A DNA stretch of 64,000 bases from Pleurodeles waltl (Eukaryota > Chordata > Amphibia > Caudata > Salamandridae), in NCBI RefSeq assembly GCF_031143425.1, contig NC_090441.1, positions 219,910,928 through 219,974,927 of the forward strand, read 5' to 3'. Both the position numbers and the translations under genes were made by a program. The notes under the pieces are model-generated. The model did no database searches and was not told the origin of the DNA. It saw nothing but the letters and a program-made list of their open reading frames with translations. Shown piece after piece: positions 33,721 to 44,661 of the stretch; the first letter of the stretch is position 1, and each line of letters opens with the position of its first letter.

Positions 33721-34148
33721 GGGACACACTGTTGAGATTCAGACTTCGAGGATATAGAGCTGATACACTACACAGTGCAGTGAAAAAAGTTAATAAACTG
33801 AAAAGTGAGGATATTCTATTCAAAACAGATGGGGTAAAAGCACTATCCTCAAATTAGACACTAGTACATATCACAACATACAGCAGAAAACATAAGGCCT
33901 TAAGAATTAAGTTACAGAAAATATTGGCCTATATTAAAAAGTAGCCCAGTACTAAGAAATAAATTAGCAAAGATCTGCGGTTACTTTTTACAGACCATCC
34001 TCCATCAGAGATATCTTGATAGAGTCTGGCATAGAGGATAAAGAAACAGGGTTCTGGCTCAAACAAAAAAATGGCTTTTACAAGTGCATGAAGTGTAAAT
34101 CATGTAGATATGTCAAGAATTGGAAATTCATAGATCAAATCAAATCAA
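33721..34148 (+). pseudogene. Penelope-like element, RT thumb to linker fragment
   Basis: Translation gives RFRLRGYRADTLHSAV, matching the RFxxRGY motif that follows RT in Penelope-like elements, then, with several stops, HITTYSRKHKALRIKL, DHPPSEISLI and GFYKCMKCKSCRYVKN. The last is the CxxCxxC-type linker before the GIY-YIG nuclease. Interrupted at about 34148 by an L2 LINE insertion. Confidence 0.8.
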
Positions 34149-35098
34149 ATCATTAACATTTATAAAGCGCGCTACTCACCCGTGCGGGTCTCAAGGCGCT
34201 GGGGGAAAGAGGGGGTTACTGCTGCTCGAAAAGCCAGGTTTTTAGGAGTCTCCGGAAAGCGGAGTGGTCCTGGGTGGTCCTGAGGCTGGTGGGGAGGGAG
34301 TTCCAGGTCTTGGCCGCCAGGAAGGAGAAAGATCTCCCGCCCGCCGTGGAGCGGCGGATGCGAGGGACGGAAGCGAGTGTGAGGCCAGAGGAACGGAGGA
34401 GGCGGGTGGGGACGTAGAAGCTGAGGCGTCGGTTGAGGTATTCCGGTCCCTTGTCATGGAGGGCTTTGTGTGCGTGGGTGAGAAGTCGAAAGGTGATCCT
34501 TTTGCTGACTGGGAGCCAATGCAGGTGTCTCAGGTGTGCGGAGATGTGGCTGTTGCGGGGTACGTCGAGGATGAGGCGGGCCGAGGCGTTTTGAATGCAT
34601 TGCAGGTGATTTTGGAGTTTGGCTGTGGTCCCAGCGTAGAGGGTGTTGCCGTAGTCCAGGCGGCTTGTGACGAGGGCGTGGGTCACGGTTTTTCTAGTGT
34701 CGGCAGGGATCCAGCGGAAGATCTTGCGGAGCATGCGGAGGGTGAGGAAGCAGGGGGAGGACACGGCGTTGACTTGCTTGGTCATGGTGAGAAGAGGGTC
34801 CAAGATGAAGCCGAGGTTGCGGGCGTGGTCTGCGGGGGCCGGTGCGGTGCCGAGGGCCACCAGGAGTCGTCCCAGGCAGACGGGGTGTTGCCGAGGATGA
34901 GGACTTCCGTTTTTTCAGTTTAGTTCAGCTTTAGGCGGCTGAGCCTCATCCAATCTGCGACGTCCTTCATACCCTCTTGTAGGTTGGTCTTGGCGCTGGC
35001 GGGGTCCTTGGTGAGGGAGAGTATAAGTTGGGTGTCATCGGCGTAGGAGGTGATGATGATGTCGTGCTTGCGTACGATGTCAGCGAGGGGGCTCATTT
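34149..35098 (-). mobile_element. 5'-truncated L2-clade LINE fragment
   Basis: Minus strand. It starts inside RT just before motif C (YADDTQ, about 35030) and runs to an L2-type 3' end (gcgccttgagaccc, agcgcgctttataaatg) followed by caaatcaaatc repeats at 34135-34155. The open frame at 34216-34860 has LVTSRLDYGNTLYAG, HWLPVSKRITFRLL and FRRLLKTWLFEQQ, the conserved C-terminus. It lies between two Penelope pieces, so it inserted after that element. Confidence 0.85.
34216..34860 (-). pseudogene. L2-type RT C-terminal domain
   Basis: 214 codons open from a Met well after motif C. Typical C-terminal motifs are present (LVTSRLDYGN, ARLILDVPRNSHI, HWLPVSKR, APRI-like block RSFSFLAAKTWNSLP). The stop lies at the end of the LINE protein. 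Upstream, the YADD region is separated by a stop at about 34921-34923. Not functional alone. Confidence 0.8.
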
Positions 35099-35450
35099 CT
35101 TAGGAATATAAAGGTACCTCAAACACCATTATCATAGCTGCAGAGATGACTTTGTAGTCTAGAGGCTAGAATGCCCATGTGGGAAATGATACAGCGGGAG
35201 CACCAAGTTATCTTAAGGACAAGTGAAAAACAAGATAACACTTATCCAGTGACAAGACATTTCAGAGATACACATTCTGGTAATAATGTAAATCTCACCT
35301 ATAGTGTAATAGTTGTGGGACCTAAAAACACACAAGGTGCTGAGAAGGTGGGTGAGTAGGTACATTCTGCAATTCAACACACACTATAACCGAACGGTCT
35401 CAACATAGATGCAGAAATGCATGTACATCCGTAAATTATGATGTTACTTT
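35099..35450 (+). pseudogene. Penelope-like element, GIY-YIG endonuclease fragment
   Basis: With frame changes it reads CRDDFVV, LECPCGK, GSTKLS, then an open piece with VTRHFRDTHSGNNVNL and, after it, FNTHYNRTVST. These align with the GIY-YIG nuclease end of Penelope-like elements (VVYxLxCPCGxxYVGxT, RHFxxxH, LNTxxPxGLN). The region up to about 35640 is AT-rich and may be the element's 3' untranslated end. Confidence 0.75.
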
Positions 35451-35649
35451 TCCTTTTTAATGCCCCTCATGGGTTCAATTATTTTATAACCTTTTTAAAC
35501 AATTCTCTTATTTGTCTGTTTTATAGTGATTCAATGAAGTGTGGTATTTACTGAATGATTAATAATTGTGACATCAGAAGATGCCGTATCATGATTGATT
35601 CACAATGGTGATTTATTTTCGAACGGTACACGTAAACCAAGCTTCACCG
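35451..35649. other. AT-rich DNA, possible Penelope 3' end
   Basis: No gene. Position suggests the 3' untranslated tail of the Penelope-like element, but its boundary cannot be seen. Confidence 0.4.
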
Positions 35650-36360
35650 TGATAGAGGGTGGCGGACCGATGCCCATGGATAGCTTTGTATTTCATCGCC
35701 TACACTGCACGCTCTATGAGACTTTGCCCACCTATCCAGAGGAGCCCCAGACTTCCCCCCTCATACACTGGTGATTTCCCCTCTGATCCTTGTCACATTA
35801 TTTCCAGAATATACCACACTTCCTTGCAAATGAGACCCACTGACATGTGGCAAGCTAAAGCCACCTCGGAGCGTACCCTAGACCTTTCCATTCCCAATGA
35901 GACCTGGTATGGATGTTGTACACAAACCAAACTTATTTCGGGCATTCATCGGCACAAATTGCTACATTACAAATATCTCCACTAGGCATACACGACCCCT
36001 AAAGCCTTAGCTAAACTCGACCCCTCTAGGTCCCATTGCTGTCCTAAACGCCGACGGAACAGGCTGATTTCCTGATCTCTTGGACTTGAGTGGTGATTTC
36101 ATCATACTGGGAGGAAATCCATGTTGCATTGTCTCTTATGCTTGACCAGCCACTTACTCTGGACCCCATGATGGCCCTATTGGTATATGTTAAACCACTG
36201 CCTCTGGGTTTATGATGCTACAATACTATAGCACTGCTTCTGGCCAGGTGGCAAATCTTGTTGTACTGGGGCATGGGTAATTCTCCTGCGGTGTCGGCTT
36301 GGCTAAAAGACCTGACATATTGTGTCACCACCTCCGAACTATACGCCTCTATGCAACCAG
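35650..36360 (+). pseudogene. L1/Tx1-like LINE ORF2 C-terminal fragment
   Basis: The plus-strand translation, broken by stops, contains LYETLPTYPEEP, a block resembling the 'W.EEIH' stretch and LLARWQILLYWGMGNSP, DLTYCVTTSELYA near the end. This resembles the tail of L1/Tx1-group ORF2 proteins, where ARxxIAxxWK is followed by W and a Tyr-rich end. Assignment rests on weak similarity. Confidence 0.5.
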
Positions 36361-37038
36361 CTGAAATGAAAAAGCAACAAAAGAGAGAAAAAGGCCTGAA
36401 ATCTCAGGATCCCTTTCCGCCAACAGGAAAAAGGGTATCAAAGTATCCCCTACCCACCCTGCCACTAAGGATACCATTCCTGTGGTGGGAGAAACCTCTC
36501 CTGGGGTGGAACCTGTGACAAAGGAGCCCACAGCTACCACAGCTGGACTCCCAGAGCTAAAAGTACCTCTCTGTGGAACTACTAAATCAGATGTGCAAAA
36601 CTGCATCATTTTAGTAAACATGGAACATCCCTCCAGCCCTCCCAGAGAAACGTTAGTGCTGCGGCCCTGCACTGCCGCACAACACTTAGGACAGCATCCC
36701 TGTCCTGGTGTGGAGGTCATAGGACAGTATCCCTGCCCTGCTCCAAATCAAGAGAAACAGCATCCCTGTTCTCTCTTCCAGCCATATAGACAAACATTTT
36801 GCCCAGCTATGGCTTTATTGAGACAGCATCCCTGTCTAGCATTCTCTTCACATGATATAGGCCCAGTGGACAATTCCCACTGCTCTAATCTAAAACATAC
36901 TAATAGGAACTCTGAGAATATACCTTCACACTGTTGGTTAGCTTAAAAACTCCAAACAGGGTGGTTTAAATCCCCACAGGGAAGTAACCATACAGTGGAT
37001 GATAAAGGGAGTAAGCAATCTATTGCAGAGCTGCTCTC
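36360..37038 (+). pseudogene. 3' tail of a second non-autonomous Gmr1-like gag-protease gene
   Basis: Plus-strand sequence matching the C-terminal third of the 885-codon frame of element B: EMKKQQKREKGLKSQDP, VVGETSPGVEPV (frame at 36482-36946), LVNMEHPSSPPRETL, the QHPCP repeats, DNSHCSNLK, then GSNHTVDDKGS and IAEL. A stop occurs at 36944-36946. The match stops at gagctgctctc (37038), where element A begins. Its left side joins LINE-like DNA abruptly. It shows that the B-type tail belongs to a family and not one odd copy. Confidence 0.85.
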
Positions 37039-40020
37039 TGTAGGAGGCTGGCCTGGCTTGTAGTAAGTACCAAGGGGTACTTACACCTTGCACCAGGTAC
37101 AAGTATCCCTTATTAGTGTAGAGGGGTGTCTAGCAGCTTAGGCTGATAGATAATGGTAGCTTAGCAGAGCAGCTTAGGCTGAACTAGGAGGCGTGTAAAG
37201 CTCCTACTATACCACTGGTGTCACATGCACAATATCATAAGAAAACACAATACACAGATATACTAAAAATAAAGGTACTTTATTTTTATGAAAATATGCC
37301 AAAAGTATCTCAGTGAGTACCCTCAGTATGAGGATAGCAAATATACACAAGATATATGTACACAATACCAAAATATGCAGTAATAGCAATAGAAAACAGT
37401 GCAAGCAATGTATAGTCACAATAAATTGCAATGGGGGCACATAGGGATAGGGGCAACACAAACCATATACTCTAGAAGTGGAATGCGAACCACAAATGGA
37501 CCCCAAACCTATCTGACCTTGTAGAGGGTCGCTGGGACTGTAAGAAAACAGTGAGGGTTATTAAAATAGCCCACCCCAAGACCCTGAAAAGTGGGTGCAA
37601 AGTGCACCTAAGTTCTCCAGAGAGCACAGAAGTCGTGATAGGAGAATTCTGCCAGGAAGACAAACACAGCAATGCAACAACGATGGATTTCCAGATGAGA
37701 GTACCTGTGGAACAAGGGGACCAAGTCCAAGAGTCACAATCAAGTCGGGAGTGGGCAGATGCCCAGGAAATGCCAGCTGTTGGTGCAAAGAAGTTGCCAC
37801 CGGATGGTAGAAGCTGTGGATTCTGCAAGAACGACAAGGGCTAGAAACGTCCCCTTTGGAGGAAGGATGTCACACGTCGTGAAGAAGCTTGCAGAGGTGT
37901 TTCCCTGCAAAAAGACTGCAAACAAGCCTTGCTAGCTGCAAGGGTCGTGAATGGGTTTTTGGATGCTGCTGTTGCCCAGGAGGGACCAGGATGTTGCCAA
38001 TTCCGTGAGGAGACAGAGGGGGCGTCCAGCAAGACAAAGAGTCCACTCAGAAGCAAGCAGCACCCGTAGAAGTGCCAGAAGAGGCACTACGAAGAAGAGT
38101 GAACTGGAGCTCACCCGAAGTCACAAAAGAAGGTCCCACGATGCCGGAGGACAACTCATGAGGTCGTGCACTGCAGGTTAGAGTGCCGGGGACCCAGGCT
38201 TGGCTGTGCACAAAGAAAATCCTGCAAGAGTGCACAGGAGCCGGAGCAGCTGCAAATCATGCGGTACCCAGCAATGCAGTCTAGCGTGGGGAGGCAAGGA
38301 CTTACCTCCACCAAACTTGGACTGAAGAGTCACTGGACTATGGGAGTCACTAGGACAGAGTTGCTGAGTTCAAGGGACCTCGCTCGTTGGGCTGAGAGGA
38401 GACCCAGAGGACCGGTGATGCAGTCTTTTGGTGCCTGCGGTTGCAGGGGGAAGATTCCGTTGACCCACGGGAGATTTCTTCGGAGCTTCTAGTGCAGAGA
38501 GGAGGCAGACTACCCCCACAGCATGCACCACCAGGAAAACAGTAGAGAAGGCGGCCGGATCAGCGTTACAAGGTCGCAGTAGTTGTCTTTGCTACTTTGT
38601 TGCAGTTTTGCAGGCTTCCAGAGCAGTCAGCGGTCGATTCCTTGGCAGAAGGTGAAGCGAGAGCTGCAGAGGAACTCTGATGAGCTCTTGCATTCGTTAT
38701 CTAAACAATTCCCCAAAGCAGAGACCCTAAATAGCCAGAAAAGGAGGTTTGGCTACTTAGGCGAGAGGATATGCTCCTGGAGGAGCCTATCAGAAGGAGT
38801 CTCTGACGTCACCTGCTGGCACTGGCCACTCAGAGCAGTCCAGTGTGCCAGCAGCACCTCTGTTTCCAAGATGGCAGAGGTCTGGAGAACACTGGAGGAG
38901 CTCTGGGCACCTACCCTGGGAGATGCAGATCAGGGGATTGGTCACTCCCCTTTCCTTTGTCCAGTTTCGCGCCAGAGCAGGGCTGGGGGATCCCTGAACC
39001 GGTGTAGACTGGCTTATGCAGAAATGGGCACCATCTGTGCCCATGAAAGCATTTCCAGAGGCTGGGGGAGGCTACTCCTCCCCAGCCCTAACACCTTTTT
39101 CCAAAGGGAGAGGGTGTAACACCCTCTCTCTGAGGAAGTCCTTTGTTCTGCCTTCCTTGGCCAAGCCTGGCTGGACCCCAGGAGGGCAGAAACCTGTCTG
39201 TGGGGTTGGCAGCAGCTGCAGTGAAACCCCGGGAAAGGCAGTTTGGCAGTACCCGGGTCTGTGCTAGAGACTCGGGGGATCATGGAATTGTCTCCCCAAT
39301 CCAAGAATGGCATTGGGGTGACAATTCCATGATCTTAGACATGTTACATGGCCATGTTCGGAGTTACCATTGTGACGCTATACATGTGTCGTGACATATG
39401 TATAGTACACGCGTGTAATGGTGTCCCCGCATTCACAAAGTCCGGGGAATTTGTCCTGAACAATGTGGGGGCACCTTGGCTAGTGCCAGGGTGCCCACAC
39501 ACTAAGTAACTTAGCACCCAACCTTTACCAGGTAAAGGTTAGACATATAGGTGACTTATAAGTTACTTAAGTGCAGTGGTAAATGGCTGTGAAATAACGT
39601 GGACGTTAGTTCACTCAGGCTGCAATGGCAGGCCTGTGTAAGAATTGTCAGAGCTCCATATGGGTGGCAAAAGAAATGCTGCAGCCCATAGGGATCTCCT
39701 GGAACCCGAATACCCTGGGTACCTCAGTACCATATACTAGGGAATTATAAGGGTGTTCCAGTATGCCAATGTAAATTGGTGAAATTGGTCACTAGCCTGT
39801 TAGTGACAATTTGGAAAGAAATGAGAGAGTATAACCACTGATGTTCTGGTTAGCAGAGCCTCAGTGAGACAGTTAGTCATAACACAGGTAACACATGCAG
39901 GGCACACTTATGAGCACTGGGGCCCTGGCTGGCAGGGTCCCAGTGACACATACAACTAAAACAACATATATACAGTGAAATATGGGGTAAACATGCCAGG
40001 CAAGATGGTATTTTCCTACA
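37039..40020 (-). repeat. 3' LTR of element A
   Basis: 2982 bp. On the plus strand it starts tgtaggaggctggcctgg and ends ggtattttcctaca, so the LTR has TG..CA ends on the minus strand. It contains a CRE (tgacgtca, 38814-38821), a minus-strand TATA-like ctattta (38728-38734) and a palindromic AATAAA pair about 37269-37290. Preceded by ctctc (37034-37038). No coding function. Confidence 0.93.
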
Positions 40021-40049
40021 CAACCCCCCCAAAACGAAGGACAATTAGA

Positions 40050-40396
40050 CTAGCCATGACCTGATGAGTCTTCATTGTCTAAGTGGAAATATCTGGAGAG
40101 TCCATCTGCATTGGAGTAGGTACTCCCATGTCTATGTTCCACTGTATAGTCCATTCCCTGTAGGGATATGGACCACCTCAACAATTTAGGGTTTTCACCT
40201 TTCATTTGTTTTAGCCAAAGTAGAGGTTTGTGGTCTGTCTGAACAATGAAGTGAGTGCCAAACAGGTATGGCCTCAACTTCTTCAGTGCCCAGACCACAG
40301 CAAAGGCCTCCCTCTCTATGGCAGACCAACGCTTTTCTCTAGGGGTCAACCTCCTGCTGATAAAAGGAACAGGTTGATCCTGGCCCTCAGAATTAA
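40050..40396 (-). pseudogene. pol: Element A RNase H, C-terminal part
   Basis: Reads PVPFISRRLTPREKRWSAIE, REAFAVVWALKKLRPYLFG, VQTDHKPLLWL, then the tail NADGLSRYFHLDNEDSSGHG and a stop just before the polypurine tract. These are standard Ty3/gypsy RNase H motifs. The domain is split by a 68-bp MITE at 40397-40464. Confidence 0.88.
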
Positions 40397-40464
40397 GGGC
40401 CATATGTACGAACACATTTTCCCATTGACACAGAATGGTTAAAACCCTTTGCTACATCTGGCCC
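40397..40464. mobile_element. 68-bp MITE with TAA duplication in RNase H
   Basis: Begins gggccatatgtacg and ends tgctacatctggccc as an inverted pair. TAA flanks both sides (40394-40396 and 40465-40467). The related element C has an uninterrupted sequence here (cagaattcagttgtg, about 58204), which serves as the empty site. Confidence 0.88.
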
Positions 40465-41572
40465 TAAGTTGTGAAAAGACTGCCCCTACCCCTAATTCAG
40501 ATGCATCAGTTTGGACAATGAATGTGTTTGAGTAACAGGGGCTTTTCAGGACAGGTGCAGAGCACATGGCCTGCTTCAGCTCCTCAAAAGCTTTCTGACA
40601 GTTTGCTATCCATAATACCTTTTTAAGCATTTTCTTTGAAGTGAGGTCATTAAGAGGGGCTGCTATGGAGCCATAGTTCTTTATGAACCTCCTGTAGTAC
40701 CCAGTGAGGCCTAAGAAGGCTCTCACTTGAGTCTGAGTTGTAGGGGGAACCCAATCTATGATAGTTTGGATTTTCCCCTGAAGTGGTGCAATCTGTTCTC
40801 CACCTACCAGGTGTCCCAGATAAACCACTTTCCCCTGCCCTATCTGGCACATTGAAGCCTTGATAGTGAGGCCTGTCTTTTGCAGGGCCTCCAACACTTT
40901 CCACAGGTGGACCAGGTGATCATCCCAGGTGGAGCTAAAGACAGCTATATCATCTAGATATGCTGCACTAAAAGCCTCCAACCCTTGCAGGACTATATTC
41001 ACCAACCTCTGAAAAGTGGCAGGTGCATTTTTCAAACCAAAGGGCATTATTGTGAATTGGTAGTGCCCTCCAATGGTGGAAAATGCAGTTTTTGCTTTTG
41101 CATCCTCTGATAACTTGATCTGCCAATACCCTGCAGTCAAATCAAAGGTGCTTTTGACAGGCAAGCTTTCTCCAGTATCTATAGTGTATTCACACCAAGA
41201 AGTGGTGCCTGGCACAGTAGAAAAGAGTTCAGAAAACGGACCCAGGAGATTTATGCAGTGGTCTTTCTGCTCAGCAGTAAGACAATCTGCCAGAACTACA
41301 CCTTCCACTAGAGCATCTTGTTCTGTGGAAGAGAAAAAATCAGGGAGAGGGTCACTCTCTTCTTCCTGTCCTTCATCTGTTGCCATGAGCAGGGTGAGAT
41401 CAGCCCTGTCATAGTAGGATTTCAGGCGATTGACATGGAGCACCCTAAGGGGACTCCTGGCAGTGCCTAAGTCAACCAAGTAGGTGACTTCTCCCTTTTT
41501 CTCAACAATAATGTGGGGTCCACTCCATTTGTCTTGGAGTGCTCTTGGGGCCACAGGCTCCAAGACCCGCAC
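40465..41572 (-). pseudogene. pol: Element A integrase end, linker and RT
   Basis: One long frame. It starts in the integrase C-terminus (VLEPVAPRALQDKWSGPH, a GPF/Y-like module; LRVLHVNRLKSYY), passes an acidic linker (ATDEGQEEESDPL), then RT: TFDLTAGYWQIKL, FSTIGGHYQFTIMPFGLKNA, AAYLDDIAVFSS with an intact YLDD, FLGLTGYYRRFI, and the start of RNase H (VQTDASELGVGAVF). About 264 bp encoding the RT N-terminal fingers, present in element C, are missing at about 41150. The deletion keeps frame. Confidence 0.9.
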
Positions 41573-43343
41573 TTTCTCTCCCTGGTTGGTACTGAATCAG
41601 AACAGCCTTCTGGTCATGCCATTGCTTTTGGAGCTCTTGGCTGGCCTGAAGGTTTTTACTGGCCTTTTTCATGTATTCAGCCATCTTAGATCTTAGGCCA
41701 AGTACATAGTCCACTATGTCTTGCTTAGGAGCTTTTAAAGGTTGTTCCCAACCCTCCTTTACAAGTGTTAGAGGACCTCTTACAGGGTGTCCAAATAGGA
41801 GTTCAAAGGGACTGAAGCCCACTCCTTTCTGGGGTACCTCCCTGTAAGCAAAAAGGAGGCAAGGTAACAGGACATCCCATCTCCTCAGGAGTTTTTCAGG
41901 GAGTCCCATTATCATTCCTTTGAGAGTTTTATTAAACCTCTCAACCCGTCCATTTGTTTGTGGATGCTAGGGTGTGGTAAACTTGTATGTAACAACACAT
42001 TCCTTCCAGATGGCCTTTAAGTAAGCAGACATGAAATTGCTTCCCCTGTCTGATACCACCTCTTTTGGGAAGCCCACCCTCGAAAAGATTCCCAGGAGGG
42101 CCTTTGCCACTGTAGGAGCTGTAGTGGTCCTTAGAGGAATTGCTTCAGGATATCTGGTGGCATGGTCCACTACCACCAAGATAAACCTATTGCCTGAAGC
42201 AGTAGGAGGGTCAAGGGGGCAAACTATGTCAACCCCTACCCTTTCAAAGGGAACCCAAACCACAGGTAGTGGAATAAGGGGTGCCTTTGGGGTGCCACCT
42301 GTTTTGCCACTGGCTTGACAGGTTTCACAGGACATACACAATTCCTTTGTGTCCTCTGACATTCTAGGCCAATGAAACAAGGGGACAAGCCTGTCCCAAG
42401 TTTTCATTTGCCCTAAATGTCCAGCCAAGGGAATGTAGTGGGCTAGAGTTAGGAGGAACTCTCTGTATTGCTGAGGAATCACCAATCTCCTGGCAGCTCC
42501 AGGTTTTGGAACCCTTGCTTCAGTATACAAGAGGTTGTCCTCCCAGTAAACTCTGTGAGAGTCACTGACATCCCCATTTGCTTGTTTGACAGCTTGCTGT
42601 CTTAGACTCTCTAGTGTGGGACAGGTCTGCTGTGCCACACTCAGCTCCTCCCTGGCAGGGCCCCCTCCATCCAAAAGCTCAGCAGTGTCTGCTTCCAGCT
42701 CCTCTGGTGTAGGTTCTGCACAGGGTAGAAATTCTTCTTCCTCAGAAGTTGAATCCACTGTAGAGGGAGGGATAGTAGGTATTATTTTACCTTTACTAAC
42801 CCTAGCTTTAGGGAGCACTTGGTCCATTCTTCCAGGATCCAAGTCATCCTGTCCTTTTTGCTTTTTGGCCTGAGCCCTGGTTAAAGCAAAAATATGCCCT
42901 GGAATGCCTAGCATTGCTGAATGACCCTCCAACTCCACTTCTGCCCAAGCTGATGTCTCTAAATCGTTCCCTAGTAGAGAGTCTACAGGTAAATCTGAGG
43001 CAACCACAACTTTCTTTGGACCAGTAACCACCCCCCAGTTGAGATTTACAACAGCCATGGGGTGGCTAAGAGTGTTGTTATGAGCATCAGTCACTTGGTA
43101 CTGGTGACCAAATAGGTGTTGTTCAGAGTGGACCAGTTTCTCTATTACCATGGTAACACTGGCACCTGTGTCCCTGTAGGCCTGAACCTCAACACCATTT
43201 ATTAGGGGAAGTTGCTTGTACTTATTTATATTAAGGGGAAAAGCAACCAAGGTGGCCAAATCAATGGCCCCCTCAGAGACTAACACAGCCTCTGTGGTCT
43301 CCCTAACAAGACCAACCCCAAATAAATTACCAAAAGTGAGCAC
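41502..43343 (-). pseudogene. pol: Element A protease and integrase
   Basis: Protease: YRDTGASVTMV (active-site DTGA) and SLLGNDLE. An acidic, Pro-rich linker follows. Integrase: zinc-binding set (HYIPLAGH ... ELCMSCETC), GVDIVCPL with the first catalytic Asp, VSDRGSNFM with the second. A TAG at 41964-41966 then interrupts the frame before HPQTNGRVERFNKTL, which holds the catalytic Glu. A further frameshift at about 41580 separates the integrase C-terminus. Protease is directly followed by integrase, with RT downstream. Confidence 0.9.
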
Positions 43344-43499
43344 AGCTACTCCCTTGGATTGGCTATTAGTAGGTTTGCTCCCACCACCACTGCTATTACT
43401 AGGGGCACTAGGTGTAGCAGCAGGGGTTTTAGTGGTAGGAGGCTTGGTGCTTTTCTTTGGACAACTGGGATCAGTTGTCCAATGGCCTTTTATTTTACA

Positions 43500-44661
43500 T
43501 AAATAGCACCATGGTTTCTTTACTTGATTTTGATTTGAAGAGGATTTGGGCCCACCACCCCCACCAGAGTGTTTTTGTGGGCCTGATGAAGACTCATTTT
43601 TAGATTTGTCCCCACCTTTGTCTGAAGACTTACGTCCTTCTTCTTGCCATCCTTGTCACCCCCTGTATGAACTTTTCTGTTCACCCTTGTTCTCACCCAT
43701 TTGTCTGCCTTCTTTCCCAATTCTTGGGGAGAGGTCAGATCATAGTCTACCAGGTACTGGTGCAACAAATCAGACACACAATTATTAAGAATATGCTCTC
43801 TCAAGATTAAGTTATACAGGCTTTCATAGTCAGAAACTTCACTGCCATGTAACCACCCCTCCAAGGCCTTCACTGAATGGTCAACAAAGTCTACCCAGTC
43901 TTGTGAAGACTCCTTTTTGGTTTCTCTGAACTTGATCCTGTACTGTTCAGTGGTTAAGCCATACCCATCAAGGAGTGCATTCTTAAGAACTGTAACATCC
44001 TTGGCATCACTTTCTCTAACAGTAAGGAGCCTATCCCTACCCTTTCCACTGAAAGATAGCCATAGGATAGCAGCCCACTGCCTTTGAGGGACCCCCTGTA
44101 CATTACAGCCCTCTCAAGTGCAGCAAACCACTTGTTAATGTCATCCCCCTCCTTGTAAGGGTTAACTATCTTGTGCAGATTCCTAGAATCATGCTCTTTA
44201 ACAGGATTACTATATGTAATACTGCTGCTGCCACCATGGGGTCCAAACACCAACCTCTGTCTTTCTTTTTCTAAGTCAAATGCTTGCCTATCTAAATCCA
44301 GCTGTTGCTTCTTGAGCTTCAGCCTGGATTCTTCCACTCTCAATCTATTGAGTTCCCTTTCTAACACTCTGTCATCAGGGTGGGTGGCTTGGGCATGCCT
44401 TGACACAGAAGAATGGTGAGAATGAACAGAGGGAGACCTGTCCCTAACAGATGACACTCTAACAACCTGGCCTAAAGGAGCTATCTCTATACTATGATGA
44501 GAACTCACATCAGTACCAGCCCTGCTAGGTGGCCTGCTAAGGGGCAGGTTGGGAAGGTTCCCTTCTAACACTTTTATTGGGGGTGCCCCAGAATCAGAGT
44601 GGGAACCATCAGCTAATCTCTCACCAGAAGTGCCAACCAAGGTCTTATCTTGTTCAATGAG
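43500..44661 (-). pseudogene. gag: Element A gag, main part
   Basis: Homologous to residues ~48-480 of the element B protein, with frame breaks at about 44110 and 43630. Present: coiled-coil ERELNRLRVEESRLKLKKQQ, capsid motif EGDDINKWFAALERA, the SCAN-like stretch EGWLHGSEVSDYESLYNLIL and LREHILNNCVSDLLHQYL, and a zinc knuckle (CYLCKIKGHWTTDPSC) near 43480. The N-terminal codons continue at 53910-54052 on the other side of element B. Confidence 0.88.
44657..44661. repeat. Target-site duplication ATGAG, left
   Basis: ATGAG here and at 53910-53914 flank element B. It lies inside element A gag, so B inserted into A. Confidence 0.95.

Noticed and set aside
40058..40095. ctgatgag followed by gaaa, resembling a hammerhead ribozyme core (also at 57877)
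   Set aside because: No stem II pairing between the two words, and the segment encodes the conserved RNase H tail on the minus strand.
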